Positions 46,068 through 55,878 of a stretch of 64,000 bases of DNA are shown here, piece after piece. Positions within the stretch are counted from its first letter, which is position 1. Every line of letters begins with the position of its first letter. Under the pieces are notes generated by a model. That model searched no databases. It was not told the origin of the DNA and worked only from the letters and a program-made list of their open reading frames with translations. A program made the translations under genes and the position numbers. The DNA is from Glycocaulis abyssi (GTDB lineage Bacteria > Pseudomonadota > Alphaproteobacteria > Caulobacterales > Maricaulaceae): the NCBI RefSeq assembly GCF_041429775.1, contig NZ_CP163421.1, positions 1,116,001 through 1,180,000 of the forward strand, in the 5' to 3' direction.

Positions 46068-46649
46068 CTATTTCCCTGCGCGGCCCAGAGCGCGCATCTT
46101 GTCCAGCATCCGCTTGCGGTTTTCAGCGCTGAAATCAATGGCACCGAAAATCGTGTGCTGGACGGGTTTGAACCCCGCCATCTGGAACACGCCGGCCTCC
46201 AGCGCTTTGAGGGAATGGGCGCGGTAGAAGATGTTGTAGGCAAAGCCCGGCATGCCCATCGTCATCACGATCCGCGCCGACTTGCCGCGCATCCGCTTGG
46301 CCGGCCACGCGCCCTTCACCTCGGTCTTCACGAGGAAATCATTGCGGGCCAGATGCTCCAGAAATGCCTTGGTGCGCGCAGGCAGCGTGCCCAGCCAGAG
46401 CGGATGGACCAGCACCATGTGATCGGCCCGCTCCAGCATGGCCTGAACAGCAGCGATATCGACCGGCGGCGGCGTGACGAAGGCTTGCGCATTCTCCAGA
46501 AACCCGAAATCCAGCGTGCCGATATCGACCCGCGCCACCGCATTGCCGCCCTCGTGCGCACCCTCCTGATAGGCATTGCACAGGGCATGGCAGAACCGCT
46601 CCTTTGAGGGGTCTGGATGTCCGTTAACCAGCAGGATGGAACGCGCCAT
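46068..46649 (-). CDS. NAD(P)H:quinone oxidoreductase-like flavodoxin-fold protein
   Basis: 193 residues from the ATG at 46649. It opens ARSILLVNGHPDPSKERFCHAL, the FMN-binding start of the MdaB/KefF family, and has HPLWLGTLPARTKAFLEH, the conserved P-L-W-x-G-x-x-P-A block around the flavin. It would carry out two-electron reduction of quinones or act with a transporter. No potassium-efflux gene is adjacent. Confidence 0.85.
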   Translation of the reverse strand: MARSILLVNGHPDPSKERFCHALCNAYQEGAHEGGNAVARVDIGTLDFGFLENAQAFVTPPPVDIAAVQAMLERADHMVLVHPLWLGTLPARTKAFLEHLARNDFLVKTEVKGAWPAKRMRGKSARIVMTMGMPGFAYNIFYRAHSLKALEAGVFQMAGFKPVQHTIFGAIDFSAENRKRMLDKMRALGRAGK

Positions 46650-46724
46650 GTTTGAAGTCTCCACAACTGAAGTGGGGACATTAGCGTGCGGCACTCACAA
46701 ACGCCATGCGGCAGTTTGGAAGGT

Positions 46725-47420
46725 TCAGCCTGCTTCGCAGCGGCTAAAGCCTGAATAACTGGCCGAACCGGTCAGATTATGGGTCTGCAGCATGGCAATA
46801 GCGACAATAGCGTAGTGATTGTCTGCCACCACGACGGGGCCATCCGGCCAGGCGGGGCGGAAATTGACCCGTGTCTGGTAGTCGCGAATGCGCACGACCG
46901 CATTGGGCCGGAAGCTCGACGGAGCCGTAACCTCCCGGAAGGCCACCATGGCGGTCTCCGGATCAATGCCCACCTCCGCGACAACATTTTCGGCGATGTC
47001 AAAACTGAACCCGCCGCCCGCGAGCGGAACCCTGACCGGCTGGAACTGGTAGATGGCCAGCCCATCTTCCCAGCGCACAAAGCGCGGCGTGTCAGCGCTC
47101 TCCAGAAGGCGCTCCGGCGACGGCCGGATCATCTCGCGCGGATCGTCCGGCAAACGCTCGGCCAGTTCCGGCTCGACAGGCTGGGCGGCAGCATCCACCC
47201 AGCTCGCGGCCTCCGCCTCCTGCCGGTAGAGGAAGCCGCCATTCTCGTCCCAGCTGGGCGCATAGGCAAAGCCGCACACCTCGCCTGCGCGCTCATTATG
47301 GAGCTGGGCGGTGGCCAGAGCGCGCTGGAACAGGTCTGCGGGCGGCTCATCGGCCAGCGCAGGGCTGGCAGACAATAGAAGGGCGGGGAGAATCACGCAG
47401 CAGCGCAGGACATTTTTCAT
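46725..47420 (-). CDS. Exported protein of unknown function
   Basis: 231 residues with signal peptide MKNVLRCCVILPALLLSASPALA. Mature part contains CGFAYAPSWDENGGFLYRQE, FVRWEDGLAIYQFQP and NHYAIVAIAMLQTHNLTG, with two further cysteines (residue about 49 and near the C-terminus) that might pair. No family recognised. It stands apart from its neighbours by about 75 and 240 bp. Confidence 0.7.
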   Translation of the reverse strand: MKNVLRCCVILPALLLSASPALADEPPADLFQRALATAQLHNERAGEVCGFAYAPSWDENGGFLYRQEAEAASWVDAAAQPVEPELAERLPDDPREMIRPSPERLLESADTPRFVRWEDGLAIYQFQPVRVPLAGGGFSFDIAENVVAEVGIDPETAMVAFREVTAPSSFRPNAVVRIRDYQTRVNFRPAWPDGPVVVADNHYAIVAIAMLQTHNLTGSASYSGFSRCEAG

Positions 47421-47573
47421 GGCCGCATGATTATCCCGGCGCGCGCAGCGGGAAAGCGGATTTTACTCATTCCTACCAAGATTTAATGAGGTGGAGGGAT
47501 GGGGCGAGGAAGAAAGGCTGGGTCCCGGCTCGGGGGCCGGGACCGCGGTTCTAACCCAAGCGCCAGAACGTCC

Positions 47574-47636
47574 GGGTTCCCCGGCTTGACCGGGGATCCA
47601 GAAAAAGACTGGGCACCGGCTTACGCCGGTGAAACG
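47574..47636. repeat. Convergent family A pair
   Basis: CGTCCGGGTTCC... with stem CCCCGGCTTGACCGGGG on the left and CTGGGCACCGGCTTACGCCGG...GAAACG on the right. Placed just past the mccB stop. Confidence 0.7.
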
Positions 47637-47662
47637 CGGGGGCCAGTGAAACGCGAGAATGT

Positions 47663-49270
47663 CTACATCCTGAACACGCCAAACCGCGTCTTCTCAATGG
47701 GCGCGTTGAGGCAGGCAGAGAGCGCAAGGCCCACCACGTCGCGGGTCTGGGCGGGTGCGATCACGCCATCATCCCACAACCTTGCGGTGGAGTAATAGGG
47801 CGAGCCCTCGGCCTCATATTTCTCGCGGATCGGGGCCTTGAAGGCGTCTTCATCTTCCGCGCTCCATTCCTCGCCGCGTGCCTCCATCCCGTCGCGTTTT
47901 ACCGTTGCGAGCACGCTGGCGGCCTGCTCCCCGCCCATCACCGAGATGCGGGCATTGGGCCACATGAAGAGGAAGCGCGGCCCATAGGCGCGCCCGCACA
48001 TGCCGTAATTGCCCGCGCCGTAAGAGCCGCCAATGATGATGGTGATTTTCGGCACCCGCGCGCAGGACACAGCCGTGACGAGCTTGGCGCCGTCCTTGGC
48101 GATGCCGCCCGCCTCGTACTTGGAGCCGACCATGAAGCCGGTAATGTTCTGCAGGAAGAGGAGCGGGATGCCGCGCTGGCAGCAAAGCTCGATGAAATGC
48201 GCGCCTTTGAGCGCGCTTTCAGAGAAGATCACGCCATTATTGGCGATGATGCCGACCGGCATGCCGTGCACGCGCGCAAAACCGGTGACCAGCGTTTCCC
48301 CGTAGAGCGCCTTGAACTCGTCAAAGCGCGAGCCGTCCACCAGCCGCGCGATCACCTCGCGCACATCATAGGGCGTGCGCACGTCTGACGGGATCACCCC
48401 GTTCAGCGTTTCCGGATCGATGGCCGGGGCTTCCGGCTCGGCCAGATCCATGTCCACGCGCTTGACCGTGTTGAGCCCCGCCACGATGCGCCGCGCGGTC
48501 TGCAGGGCATGGTCATCATTGGCGGCATAGTGATCGACCACGCCGGAGCGGCGGGCGTGAACATCCGCGCCGCCAAGGTCTTCAGCCGAGATCACCTCGC
48601 CGGTTGCGGCCTTCACCAGCGGCGGACCGCCAAGGAAAATCGTCCCCTGCTTCCTCACGATGACGGTCTCATCGCTCATCGCGGGCACATAGGCGCCGCC
48701 TGCCGTGCATGAGCCCATCACGACGGCAACTTGCGCAATGCCTTCAGAGGAGAGGTTTGCCTGATTGAAGAAGATGCGGCCGAAATGCTCCCGGTCAGGG
48801 AAGACATCGGCCTGGAAGGGCAGGTTCGCGCCGCCAGAGTCCACCAGATAGACGCACGGCAGCCGGTTCTCGCGGGCAATCTCCTGCGCGCGCAGATGCT
48901 TCTTCACGGTCAGCGGGTAATACGTCCCGCCCTTCACCGTGGCGTCATTGCACACGATCATCACCTCGCGGCCCGATACCCGGCCAATGCCGGCAATCAT
49001 GCCCGCGCCGTGCACATCGCCCTCATACATGCCATTGGCCGCCAGCGCGCCGATCTCCAGAAACGGCGTGCCGGGGTCCAGCAGGCGCTCCACGCGCTCG
49101 CGGGGCAGCAGCTTGCCGCGCGCCAGATGCTTCTCGCGTGCGCGCTCCGGCCCGCCCAGCGCCGCTTCAGCGGTGCGCGCCTGCAGCTCGGCTACCAGCT
49201 CGTCCATGCGTGCGGCATTGGCCTTGAAACTGTCGGAGGCGGGATCGAGCTTGGAGTTGAGCTGGGTCAT
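47663..49270 (-). CDS. mccB: Methylcrotonyl-CoA carboxylase, carboxyltransferase beta subunit
   Basis: 535 residues from the ATG at 49270, the usual MCC-beta length. Acyl-CoA and biotin-binding crotonase-like halves are present: [29 protein letters not shown] split over about 160-190, [16 protein letters not shown], and [28 protein letters not shown] is characteristic of methylcrotonyl-CoA rather than propionyl-CoA carboxylases. Acts with mccA. The two subunit genes are 4.4 kb apart with unrelated genes between. Confidence 0.95.
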   Translation of the reverse strand: MTQLNSKLDPASDSFKANAARMDELVAELQARTAEAALGGPERAREKHLARGKLLPRERVERLLDPGTPFLEIGALAANGMYEGDVHGAGMIAGIGRVSGREVMIVCNDATVKGGTYYPLTVKKHLRAQEIARENRLPCVYLVDSGGANLPFQADVFPDREHFGRIFFNQANLSSEGIAQVAVVMGSCTAGGAYVPAMSDETVIVRKQGTIFLGGPPLVKAATGEVISAEDLGGADVHARRSGVVDHYAANDDHALQTARRIVAGLNTVKRVDMDLAEPEAPAIDPETLNGVIPSDVRTPYDVREVIARLVDGSRFDEFKALYGETLVTGFARVHGMPVGIIANNGVIFSESALKGAHFIELCCQRGIPLLFLQNITGFMVGSKYEAGGIAKDGAKLVTAVSCARVPKITIIIGGSYGAGNYGMCGRAYGPRFLFMWPNARISVMGGEQAASVLATVKRDGMEARGEEWSAEDEDAFKAPIREKYEAEGSPYYSTARLWDDGVIAPAQTRDVVGLALSACLNAPIEKTRFGVFRM

Positions 49271-49440
49271 GGACGGCTTCCTGATGCGGCAAATCTCACT
49301 ACGCGCTGCTCTTAGCCGGTAAAGCCAGCAAAGAGCAATGTGAGGCATGCGGACAGGAAAATGCACCAGGCTTGCATCCAGCCTGATAATGCGCTGCATC
49401 ATGGGCGTCAGGCACATGGCTCACCAAAAGGTCTACTCTC

Positions 49441-50244
49441 ATGCTCAAAATCCTCACTGGCATGCTCGCTGCGCTGGTTGGCGCTACATCTGCCCTCGCC
49501 CAGCCCGCTGCATCAGGCAGCGACACGCAGGTCATGGTATTGGGCACCTTCCATTTTGACGGGGGCGGCCGCGATTATGTGAACCCGGAGGTGGACGACT
49601 TCCTCTCCCCGCAGCGCCAGCAGGAAATCGCTGACATACTGGACCGCATCGAGGCATTCCAGCCAGACCGCATCATCGTGGAGCTGGAACCGGAACACGA
49701 GGACTGGATCAACGAACGCTACCGGGCCTGGCGCGCAGGTGAAGCCGAGCTGACCGTCAATGAACGCGACCAGATCGGCCTGCGTCTGGCGGCGCGCATG
49801 GGCCATGAACAGGTATGGGCGGTGGACTATCAGAACGGAATGGACTTCCAGGCGATGATGGGCGCCGCGCAGGCCGCCGGACAAACTCACCTGCTCGAAG
49901 GCTTCCAGCAGACGATTGGCGACGTGGAAGCATTTTTCTCGCGGAACGCCGATGGCACTATCCGGGAGCGGCTGATCGACGCCAATTCGCCCGAAGCGAT
50001 GGGATTTCACCAGATGTATCTGACACTGGCACAGGCCGGCACGGTCGATGATCCCGTAGGCGCACACCAGATGGCCGCTTGGTGGGGGCGCAACATGGTC
50101 ATTTTCGCCCGCATCGCGCAGATCTCCCAGCCGGGCGAGCGGGTGCTCGTTGTCTATGGTTCAGGCCACAAATACCTGCTGGACCAGTATCTGGAGGGAG
50201 CGCCCGGATTTACCCTGATCGACCCGCTGGACTATCTGCAATAG
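49441..50244 (+). CDS. Exported DUF5694 family protein
   Basis: 267 residues, signal peptide MLKILTGMLAALVGATSALA. The DUF5694 pattern is visible: VMVLGTFHFDGGGRDYVNPE, LSPQRQQEIADIL, RIIVELEPEHEDW, and VVYGSGHKYLLDQYL near the end. The fold resembles TraB/ChaN-like proteins with GTFHF and GSGH histidines that might bind a metal or haem-like ligand (inference). Function unknown. Confidence 0.8.
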   Translation: MLKILTGMLAALVGATSALAQPAASGSDTQVMVLGTFHFDGGGRDYVNPEVDDFLSPQRQQEIADILDRIEAFQPDRIIVELEPEHEDWINERYRAWRAGEAELTVNERDQIGLRLAARMGHEQVWAVDYQNGMDFQAMMGAAQAAGQTHLLEGFQQTIGDVEAFFSRNADGTIRERLIDANSPEAMGFHQMYLTLAQAGTVDDPVGAHQMAAWWGRNMVIFARIAQISQPGERVLVVYGSGHKYLLDQYLEGAPGFTLIDPLDYLQ

Positions 50245-50377
50245 CCGTCCAGCCCGACCGGCACTGATATCGCGCTGGCATGCCCGGCCTCCCCGTCAGG
50301 AGCAGGTGCCTCACCTGCCCTTGAAACCGGCCGCCCACAACCTTTAGGACAGGAGCATCACAATCCTGGAGGGAATT

Positions 50378-50893
50378 ATGAACGTCTTACACAACAGCCT
50401 TGCCACCCTGGCCATCGCTGCGCTGACCGCAGGAGCCAGCCACGCCCAGACGGACCACCCGGCGAATGCCATTTATGACGGGCTGACGCTGGGCATCGAG
50501 ATCAATACCGATGAAATGTGCGAGATCGCCGATCCCGATCCGATATTCGGCAATGTCGTTGCCTCGCTGGATGCGCACGGGCTCGGCTTTGAACGTGAAT
50601 CCGAAGACACCACCTCCATGGTGCAGGTGAGCGTACGGGTATATGGCAGCGAAAATCATGGCTGCTCGGCCTTTGCTGCCGTGGAATTGCTGCAGCAGGT
50701 CGACGGCGTGGCGGTCGATTACTCGGACGAACCCTTTAGCGGGTGGGTCACGCTGGGGGCTTTCTATTCGCCCATGGTGCCTACCGGCCTGACCGGTGAC
50801 GCGTTCAACACCGCCCTGGCGCAATGGCTCGGTGAGGATCTCTTCGGACTCTGGGGCATGCTGCTCGAAGACCAGGACAATGAGGACGAGTAG
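50378..50893 (+). CDS. Exported protein of unknown function
   Basis: 171 residues, signal peptide MNVLHNSLATLAIAALTAGASHA. Acidic mature part with two cysteines (EMCEIAD and NHGCSAF) and C-terminus DNEDE. GGAGGGAATT lies just before the ATG. Followed about 75 bp later by the crotonase gene. No family recognised. Confidence 0.65.
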   Translation: MNVLHNSLATLAIAALTAGASHAQTDHPANAIYDGLTLGIEINTDEMCEIADPDPIFGNVVASLDAHGLGFERESEDTTSMVQVSVRVYGSENHGCSAFAAVELLQQVDGVAVDYSDEPFSGWVTLGAFYSPMVPTGLTGDAFNTALAQWLGEDLFGLWGMLLEDQDNEDE

Positions 50894-50970
50894 ATCACCG
50901 CATTGACCACTGGCATGCCCGGTCTCCCGGTCTAGAGTAGGCATCTCACCTGCCGGCCGGGAGACCCTCC

Positions 50971-51810
50971 ATGTCCTATTCCAGCTTTGCCCTGTCATCA
51001 GAGGGCGCAATCGCCCGCCTGACCCTGAACCGCCCCGACAAGCGCAACACGATGACGCCCGCCTTCTGGCGCGAACTGCCCGATGCGGTGAACACCCTGT
51101 CGGATGCGGGCGAAACGCGCGTCCTGATTCTGGACGCTGAAGGCCCGGTCTTCACTGCGGGCATGGACATATCGGTGTTCTCCGACCCGAACGCGCTGAC
51201 CACCGACACGGCAGCCGCGCGCGAAGCCTTCATGGACGCTGCCATGTCCTTGCAGGATGCGTTCACGGCGTTTGAGCGTGCACGCTTTCCGGTCATCGCC
51301 GCCATGCAGGGGCCGTGCGTGGGCGGCGGGGTGGACATGGTGACGGCGTGTGATCTGCGCTATGGTACCAGCGATGCCTGGCTGCGCATCGAGGAGACCA
51401 ATATCGGCATGATGGCCGATGTCGGCACGTTGCAGCGCCTGCCGCGCCTGATCCCGTCGGGCATTGCACTGGAGCTGGCCTATACGGGCGAAACACTGAG
51501 CCCCGAACGCGCGTATGCGCTGGGCCTTCTCAATGGCGTGCTGCCCGACGCAGCGGCCCTGAAAGCGCATGTAGATGCCGTGGCGGCCCGCATTGCCAGC
51601 CGCCCGCCCCTGACGATTGCGGGCATCAAGAAGTCCCATCTCTACTCGCGCGACCACTCGGTGGCCGACAGTCTCGAACATGTGATGACACTGCAGGCTT
51701 CCATCTGGAATCCGCATGATATCGTGGAGGCGATGGCTGCCCGGTCAGACAAGCGCGATGGCAATTTCACGCCGCTCGCGCCGGTCAAAAGGCTGGGTCA
51801 GGACACGTAA
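50971..51810 (+). CDS. Crotonase family, probable delta(3,5)-delta(2,4)-dienoyl-CoA isomerase
   Basis: 279 residues. Oxyanion-hole blocks FTAGMDISVF and GPCVGGGVDMVTACDL. The active-site stretch IEETNIGMMADVGTLQRLPRL matches the ECH1 type, where the Glu and Asp shift a conjugated diene; ordinary hydratases have G in place of the ADVG aspartate. This would serve beta-oxidation of unsaturated fatty acids. GGGAG lies before the ATG; the DUF885 gene follows after 26 bp. Confidence 0.82.
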   Translation: MSYSSFALSSEGAIARLTLNRPDKRNTMTPAFWRELPDAVNTLSDAGETRVLILDAEGPVFTAGMDISVFSDPNALTTDTAAAREAFMDAAMSLQDAFTAFERARFPVIAAMQGPCVGGGVDMVTACDLRYGTSDAWLRIEETNIGMMADVGTLQRLPRLIPSGIALELAYTGETLSPERAYALGLLNGVLPDAAALKAHVDAVAARIASRPPLTIAGIKKSHLYSRDHSVADSLEHVMTLQASIWNPHDIVEAMAARSDKRDGNFTPLAPVKRLGQDT

Positions 51811-51836
51811 GTTTCAAGGAACCGGGGAGTTCAAAC

Positions 51837-53684
51837 ATGACCAATACCCTTCGCCAGCGTCTTTCAGGCGCCGCCCTGTCGGCCCTTCTTCTGGCTGCGC
51901 CGATGATGGCCGCGCCAGCCCTTGCCAGCACGGCCACGCAGGACGCAGCAGCCGAGCAGAGCGAAAGCCAACGCCTGAACGCCTGGTTTGAACAGGTCGA
52001 GCAGCAATCTCTCGACCGCAGCCCTTTGATGAAAGCCTATCGCGGCATTATCGACGAGGACTACGGGCTGTGGGGCGATTTCAGCAATGAATTCGCCGAG
52101 GAGAGCTTCCAGATCGGCGAAGGCAATCTGCGCTATATGCGCGAGAATTTCGACTTCGACGCGCTGGATCCTTCAGCCCAGCTCAGCTGGCGGCTGTTTG
52201 AATACGGCCAGGAGAACGCGCGGGCGAACAATCCCTTCCGCCGTCACGGCTATGTCTTCCACCAGATGAGCGGCATGCATGCCAACATCCCGGTATTCCT
52301 GACCACCATTCACCGCATCAACTCGCTGGAGACCGCCGAAGCCTGGGTCAGCCGCGCAGGCAGTGTGGATGAGGTGATGAACACGCTGATCGACGAGGCC
52401 GAGGCCCGCTTCGAGATGGGTATCCAGCCGCCGCGCTGGATGTATGACTACATCATCGAGACCGCGCAGAACGTGATCTCCGGCGCGCCGTTCGACGGCG
52501 AAGGCGATAATGTCGTCTGGGAAAGCTATGAGCGGAATATCAACCAGATCGATATCAGCGCGGAAGACCGCGTGCGCCTGCTCAATGAAGGCCGCGAAGC
52601 CCTTCTGGGCTGGACCGCGCCCTATGAGCGCCTGATCGGCGTTATGGCGGCCCAGCGCGAGAGCGCAGCGGCCGGTGACGGCGTATGGCGCCTGCCTGAT
52701 GGCGAGGCATTCTACAATGCCCGTCTGGCCAACTTCACCACCACAGACCTGACCGCGCAGGAAATCCACGATCTGGGCGTGGAGAATGTGGCGCGCATCC
52801 ATCGCGAGATGGAAGCGATCATGGAGGAAGTGGGATTTGAGGGCAGCTTGCAGGACTTCTTCGCCTTCATGCGCGAAGACCCGCAATTCTACTACCCCAA
52901 CACCGATGAGGGGCGGCAGGCTTATCTCGATGAGGCAACCGCCGTCATCGAGCGTATGAATGAGCGCCTGCCCGAATACTTCATCACCCTGCCCCAGCAC
53001 GAGCTGGAAGTGCGCCGGGTGGAGCCCTTCCGCGAAGCCTCTGCCGGCAAGGCATTCTATTCACGCCCGGCAGCCGACGGCTCACGCCCCGGCATCTATT
53101 ACGCGAACTTGCGCGATATGGCCGATATGCCGATCTACCAGATGGAGGCGCTGGCCTATCACGAGGGCAATCCCGGCCACCATATGCAGCTCGCCATTAT
53201 GACCGATCTGGAGGACGTGCCCTCCTTCCGGCGGTTTGGCGGCTATACCGCCTACACCGAAGGCTGGGGCCTCTATACCGAATATCTGCCGCTGGAAATG
53301 GGCTTCTATGAAGACCCCTACTCCAACTTTGGCCGCCTCGCGATGGAGCTGTGGCGCGCTGCCCGCCTCGTCGTCGATACCGGGCTCCACTACAAGCAAT
53401 GGTCCCGCGAGCAGGCCATCGAGTATCTGGTCGAGAACACGCCCAATCCGCGTGGTGACGCCACCAACGCGATCGAGCGCTATATCGTCATGCCGGGCCA
53501 GGCGACCGCCTACATGATCGGCATGCTGGAAATCCTCGCATTGCGTGAGCGGGCCGAAACCGCGCTCGGCGATGATTTCGATATCCGCATGTTCCACGAA
53601 GTGGTCCTGCGCGATGGCGCCGTGCCGTTGGCGGTGCTCGAGGAGCTGATCGATGAATGGATCGCCGAGGTGCAGGCGGGCTAG
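51837..53684 (+). CDS. Exported DUF885 family protein, putative metallopeptidase
   Basis: 615 residues with a signal peptide ending MMAAPALAS. DUF885 signature: ALAYHEGNPGHHMQLAIM (HEGNPGHH, the probable metal site), FRRFGGYTAYTEGWGLYTEYL (Glu ligand candidate) and MPGQATAYMIGMLEI. Members are exported, zinc-peptidase-like proteins. GGGGAG precedes the ATG. The region 51,960-53,680 codes a single helical domain. Substrate unknown. Confidence 0.88.
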   Translation: MTNTLRQRLSGAALSALLLAAPMMAAPALASTATQDAAAEQSESQRLNAWFEQVEQQSLDRSPLMKAYRGIIDEDYGLWGDFSNEFAEESFQIGEGNLRYMRENFDFDALDPSAQLSWRLFEYGQENARANNPFRRHGYVFHQMSGMHANIPVFLTTIHRINSLETAEAWVSRAGSVDEVMNTLIDEAEARFEMGIQPPRWMYDYIIETAQNVISGAPFDGEGDNVVWESYERNINQIDISAEDRVRLLNEGREALLGWTAPYERLIGVMAAQRESAAAGDGVWRLPDGEAFYNARLANFTTTDLTAQEIHDLGVENVARIHREMEAIMEEVGFEGSLQDFFAFMREDPQFYYPNTDEGRQAYLDEATAVIERMNERLPEYFITLPQHELEVRRVEPFREASAGKAFYSRPAADGSRPGIYYANLRDMADMPIYQMEALAYHEGNPGHHMQLAIMTDLEDVPSFRRFGGYTAYTEGWGLYTEYLPLEMGFYEDPYSNFGRLAMELWRAARLVVDTGLHYKQWSREQAIEYLVENTPNPRGDATNAIERYIVMPGQATAYMIGMLEILALRERAETALGDDFDIRMFHEVVLRDGAVPLAVLEELIDEWIAEVQAG

Positions 53685-53739
53685 GAACCGCGCTCTCTTC
53701 GTCCGTCCGGGATGAACGGGAGCCCGGCCCGCTCCGATG

Positions 53740-53850
53740 TCCTCCCCCGTTTACAGGGGAGATGCCTTCGAAGAAGGCGGAAGGGGGGAGCCTGTTTCGA
53801 CTATCCCCCCCTCGGCCTTTCAGGCCACTCCCCCCGTGAACGGGGGGAGA
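53740..53850. repeat. Four-hairpin repeat (family E), copy 2
   Basis: Matches the reverse complement of 35052-35162. Outer hairpins CCCCCGTTTACAGGGG and CCCCCCGTGAACGGGGGG are kept; inner hairpins are GCCTTCGAAGAAGGC and GGCCTTTCAGGCC, different bases from copy 1 but still paired. Confidence 0.8.
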
Positions 53851-53860
53851 CACCCACCAT

Positions 53861-54015
53861 CGTCATGCCCGCGCAGGCGGGCATCCAGAGTTTGACCAGC
53901 AATGCCCTGCGCCAATGGCTCTGGGTTCCCGCCTCCGCGGGAACGACGAAGTGTTGAAGGCCAGCGTTATAGCGGCAGGAACCGGTCTGGGTTCCAGATG
54001 CTTCTGGAATGACGA
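53861..54015. repeat. Family A pair plus single unit
   Basis: Pair: CGTCATGCCCGCGCAGGCGGG... facing ...CCCGCCTCCGCGGGAACGACGA (53861-53949). Single: CTGGGTTCCAGATGCTTC, closing GGAATGACGA (53987-54015). Confidence 0.75.
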
Positions 54016-54141
54016 ACGCAGAGGGTATGGTGCCGGAGAGCGCCACCCGCAAAGACGGGTGTTCGACGGCGCGGACTCATGGCGGTATCTGGACGAATGA
54101 CCGGGTAGCGCGTTACGCAACCCGGCAGGGGCGCGACCACC

Positions 54142-55875
54142 ATGGACATGAAGCTTGGCTTTCTTCCCTTCCTGAACCGGCTTGAGAAAGCCGCGCTGAA
54201 GGCTGTGGAGGCCGAGGTGGAATGGTTCTGCCTGCCTGCCGGCCAGACCCTGTTCGAGGCGGGCGAGCCGGCCGATGCCTTCTATCTGGTGCGTTCCGGC
54301 GCGCTGGCGGCCTTTCGCACCGGCGCGGACGGGCTGCCCGAACTGGTCGGCCATATCCGCGCAGGTGAGCCGATTGGCGAGATGGCACTGGTCGAGGACC
54401 GGCCCCATTCGGCCAACATCTACGCCCTCAGGGACAGCGAGCTGATCCGCCTGCCCAAGACCGCGTTCGAGAAGCTTACCCGCCGCCATGCCAGCCTGAT
54501 GCGCGAGCTGGCGCGCATGATGCTGTTCCGCCTGCGCGGCGGCACGCTGCGCTCCAAGGCCGAGCCGCGCGTATTCGCGCTGGTCTCCACCTCACCGACC
54601 ATTGATCTGACCTTGCGCTCGCGCCAGCTGAAAGACGCGCTTGCCGCGCTGGGGCGCAAATGCACGATCATCGGCGAGGAAGGAGAACTGGTCGCGCCGT
54701 CAAAGCTCGACGAGGCCGAACGCACCGGCGATATCGTCATTCTCACCGCGCGCCTGAATGACGTCTCCTGGGCGCGTCAGGCGATTGGCCGGGCAGACCG
54801 CGTCTGGCTCCTGGCGCGCGGCGATGCCCGGCCCTCTTTGCCCATCCTGCCCGAAGACCCCTCACCGGCTGCGAAACTGCGCCTGATCGATGTCGTGCTG
54901 CTCCATCATGGCGGCAGCCGCAGCGTCGCCACGCCGCAGGAATGGATGGACGCCGCCGAGGCCGCGCGCTGCTTCCACTGGCGCCAGTTTGAAGACGGCG
55001 ATGTCGCCCATCTGGCGCGCACCATGGCGGGATGCTCGGTGGGGCTGGTCCTGTCTGGCGGCGGCAGCCGGGCCTATGCCCATATCGGGGCCATCCACGC
55101 CTTTCGTGACCATGGCATCGAGTTCGATTTCCTGGCTGGCACCTCCATGGGCGCGATCATCGCGGCGGGCGTCGCCATGGGCTGGAGCAATGACGAGATC
55201 GATACCCGCATCCGCAAGGCGTTTGTGGAATCCAGCCCGCTTGGCGACTGGACGCTGCCCGTGGTCAGCCTTGTGCGCGGCAAGGAGGTGGAAAAGCGCC
55301 TGGCCGAACATTTCGGCGATATCGACATTGCCGATCTGCAGCGCCCCTTCTTCTGCGTCTCCTCCAACCTCACCGATGGCGCGGTGCGCATCCACCGCAC
55401 GGGCCGCCTGCGCGATGCCTTGCGCGCGTCTCTGGCCATTCCGGGCCTGCTGCCGCCTGTGATCGATGGCGAGAACGTGCTGGTGGACGGGGCGGTGTTC
55501 AATAACTTCCCCATCAAGGAACTCAAATCCAGCCATCGCGGCGCGAATATCGGCGTGGACGTGACCCGCAACAAGGCAATCAACCCGCAGGATTTCATCA
55601 ATCCGCCGGGCTTTTTCGGCTGGGTGCTGCGCCATGGCCTCTCTGATCCCCCGCCCATCGCCTCGCTGCTGATGCGCGCGGCCACCGCCGCCACGCTGGA
55701 CGAGCACGCCGAAACGCGCGAGGCCGCAGACATGCTGGTCCTGCCCGAAATCGAGATGGATCTGCGCGAATGGCGCCGATACGACAACGCCATCGTGGCG
55801 GGCTATGAAAGCACGATAGCCATGCTCAACAGCGCCGATCACCGGCTTATGGCGCGGTTGAAACCGGGGAAGTAG
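54142..55875 (+). CDS. Patatin-like phospholipase with cyclic-nucleotide-binding domain
   Basis: 577 residues. Residues about 10-125 form a cNMP-binding domain (PAGQTLFEAGEPADAFYLV, GEPIGEMALVEDRPHSANI). Residues about 300-480 form a patatin domain with glycine loop LSGGGSRAYAHIGAI, nucleophile GTSMG (S335) and dyad DGAVFNNFP (D449). This is the NTE/RssA-type layout: a serine lysophospholipase tethered to a nucleotide-sensing module. It likely acts on membrane lipids at the cytoplasmic face. The middle linker (125-300) has a Rossmann-like VFALVSTSPTIDL. Two stable hairpins lie in the leader. Confidence 0.92.
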   Translation: MDMKLGFLPFLNRLEKAALKAVEAEVEWFCLPAGQTLFEAGEPADAFYLVRSGALAAFRTGADGLPELVGHIRAGEPIGEMALVEDRPHSANIYALRDSELIRLPKTAFEKLTRRHASLMRELARMMLFRLRGGTLRSKAEPRVFALVSTSPTIDLTLRSRQLKDALAALGRKCTIIGEEGELVAPSKLDEAERTGDIVILTARLNDVSWARQAIGRADRVWLLARGDARPSLPILPEDPSPAAKLRLIDVVLLHHGGSRSVATPQEWMDAAEAARCFHWRQFEDGDVAHLARTMAGCSVGLVLSGGGSRAYAHIGAIHAFRDHGIEFDFLAGTSMGAIIAAGVAMGWSNDEIDTRIRKAFVESSPLGDWTLPVVSLVRGKEVEKRLAEHFGDIDIADLQRPFFCVSSNLTDGAVRIHRTGRLRDALRASLAIPGLLPPVIDGENVLVDGAVFNNFPIKELKSSHRGANIGVDVTRNKAINPQDFINPPGFFGWVLRHGLSDPPPIASLLMRAATAATLDEHAETREAADMLVLPEIEMDLREWRRYDNAIVAGYESTIAMLNSADHRLMARLKPGK

Positions 55876-55878
55876 GGG

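Noticed and set aside
54030-54141. Known riboswitch upstream of the patatin gene
   Set aside because: The conserved cores of glycine, SAM, SAH and cobalamin riboswitches as I know them are not present; only generic hairpins are visible.
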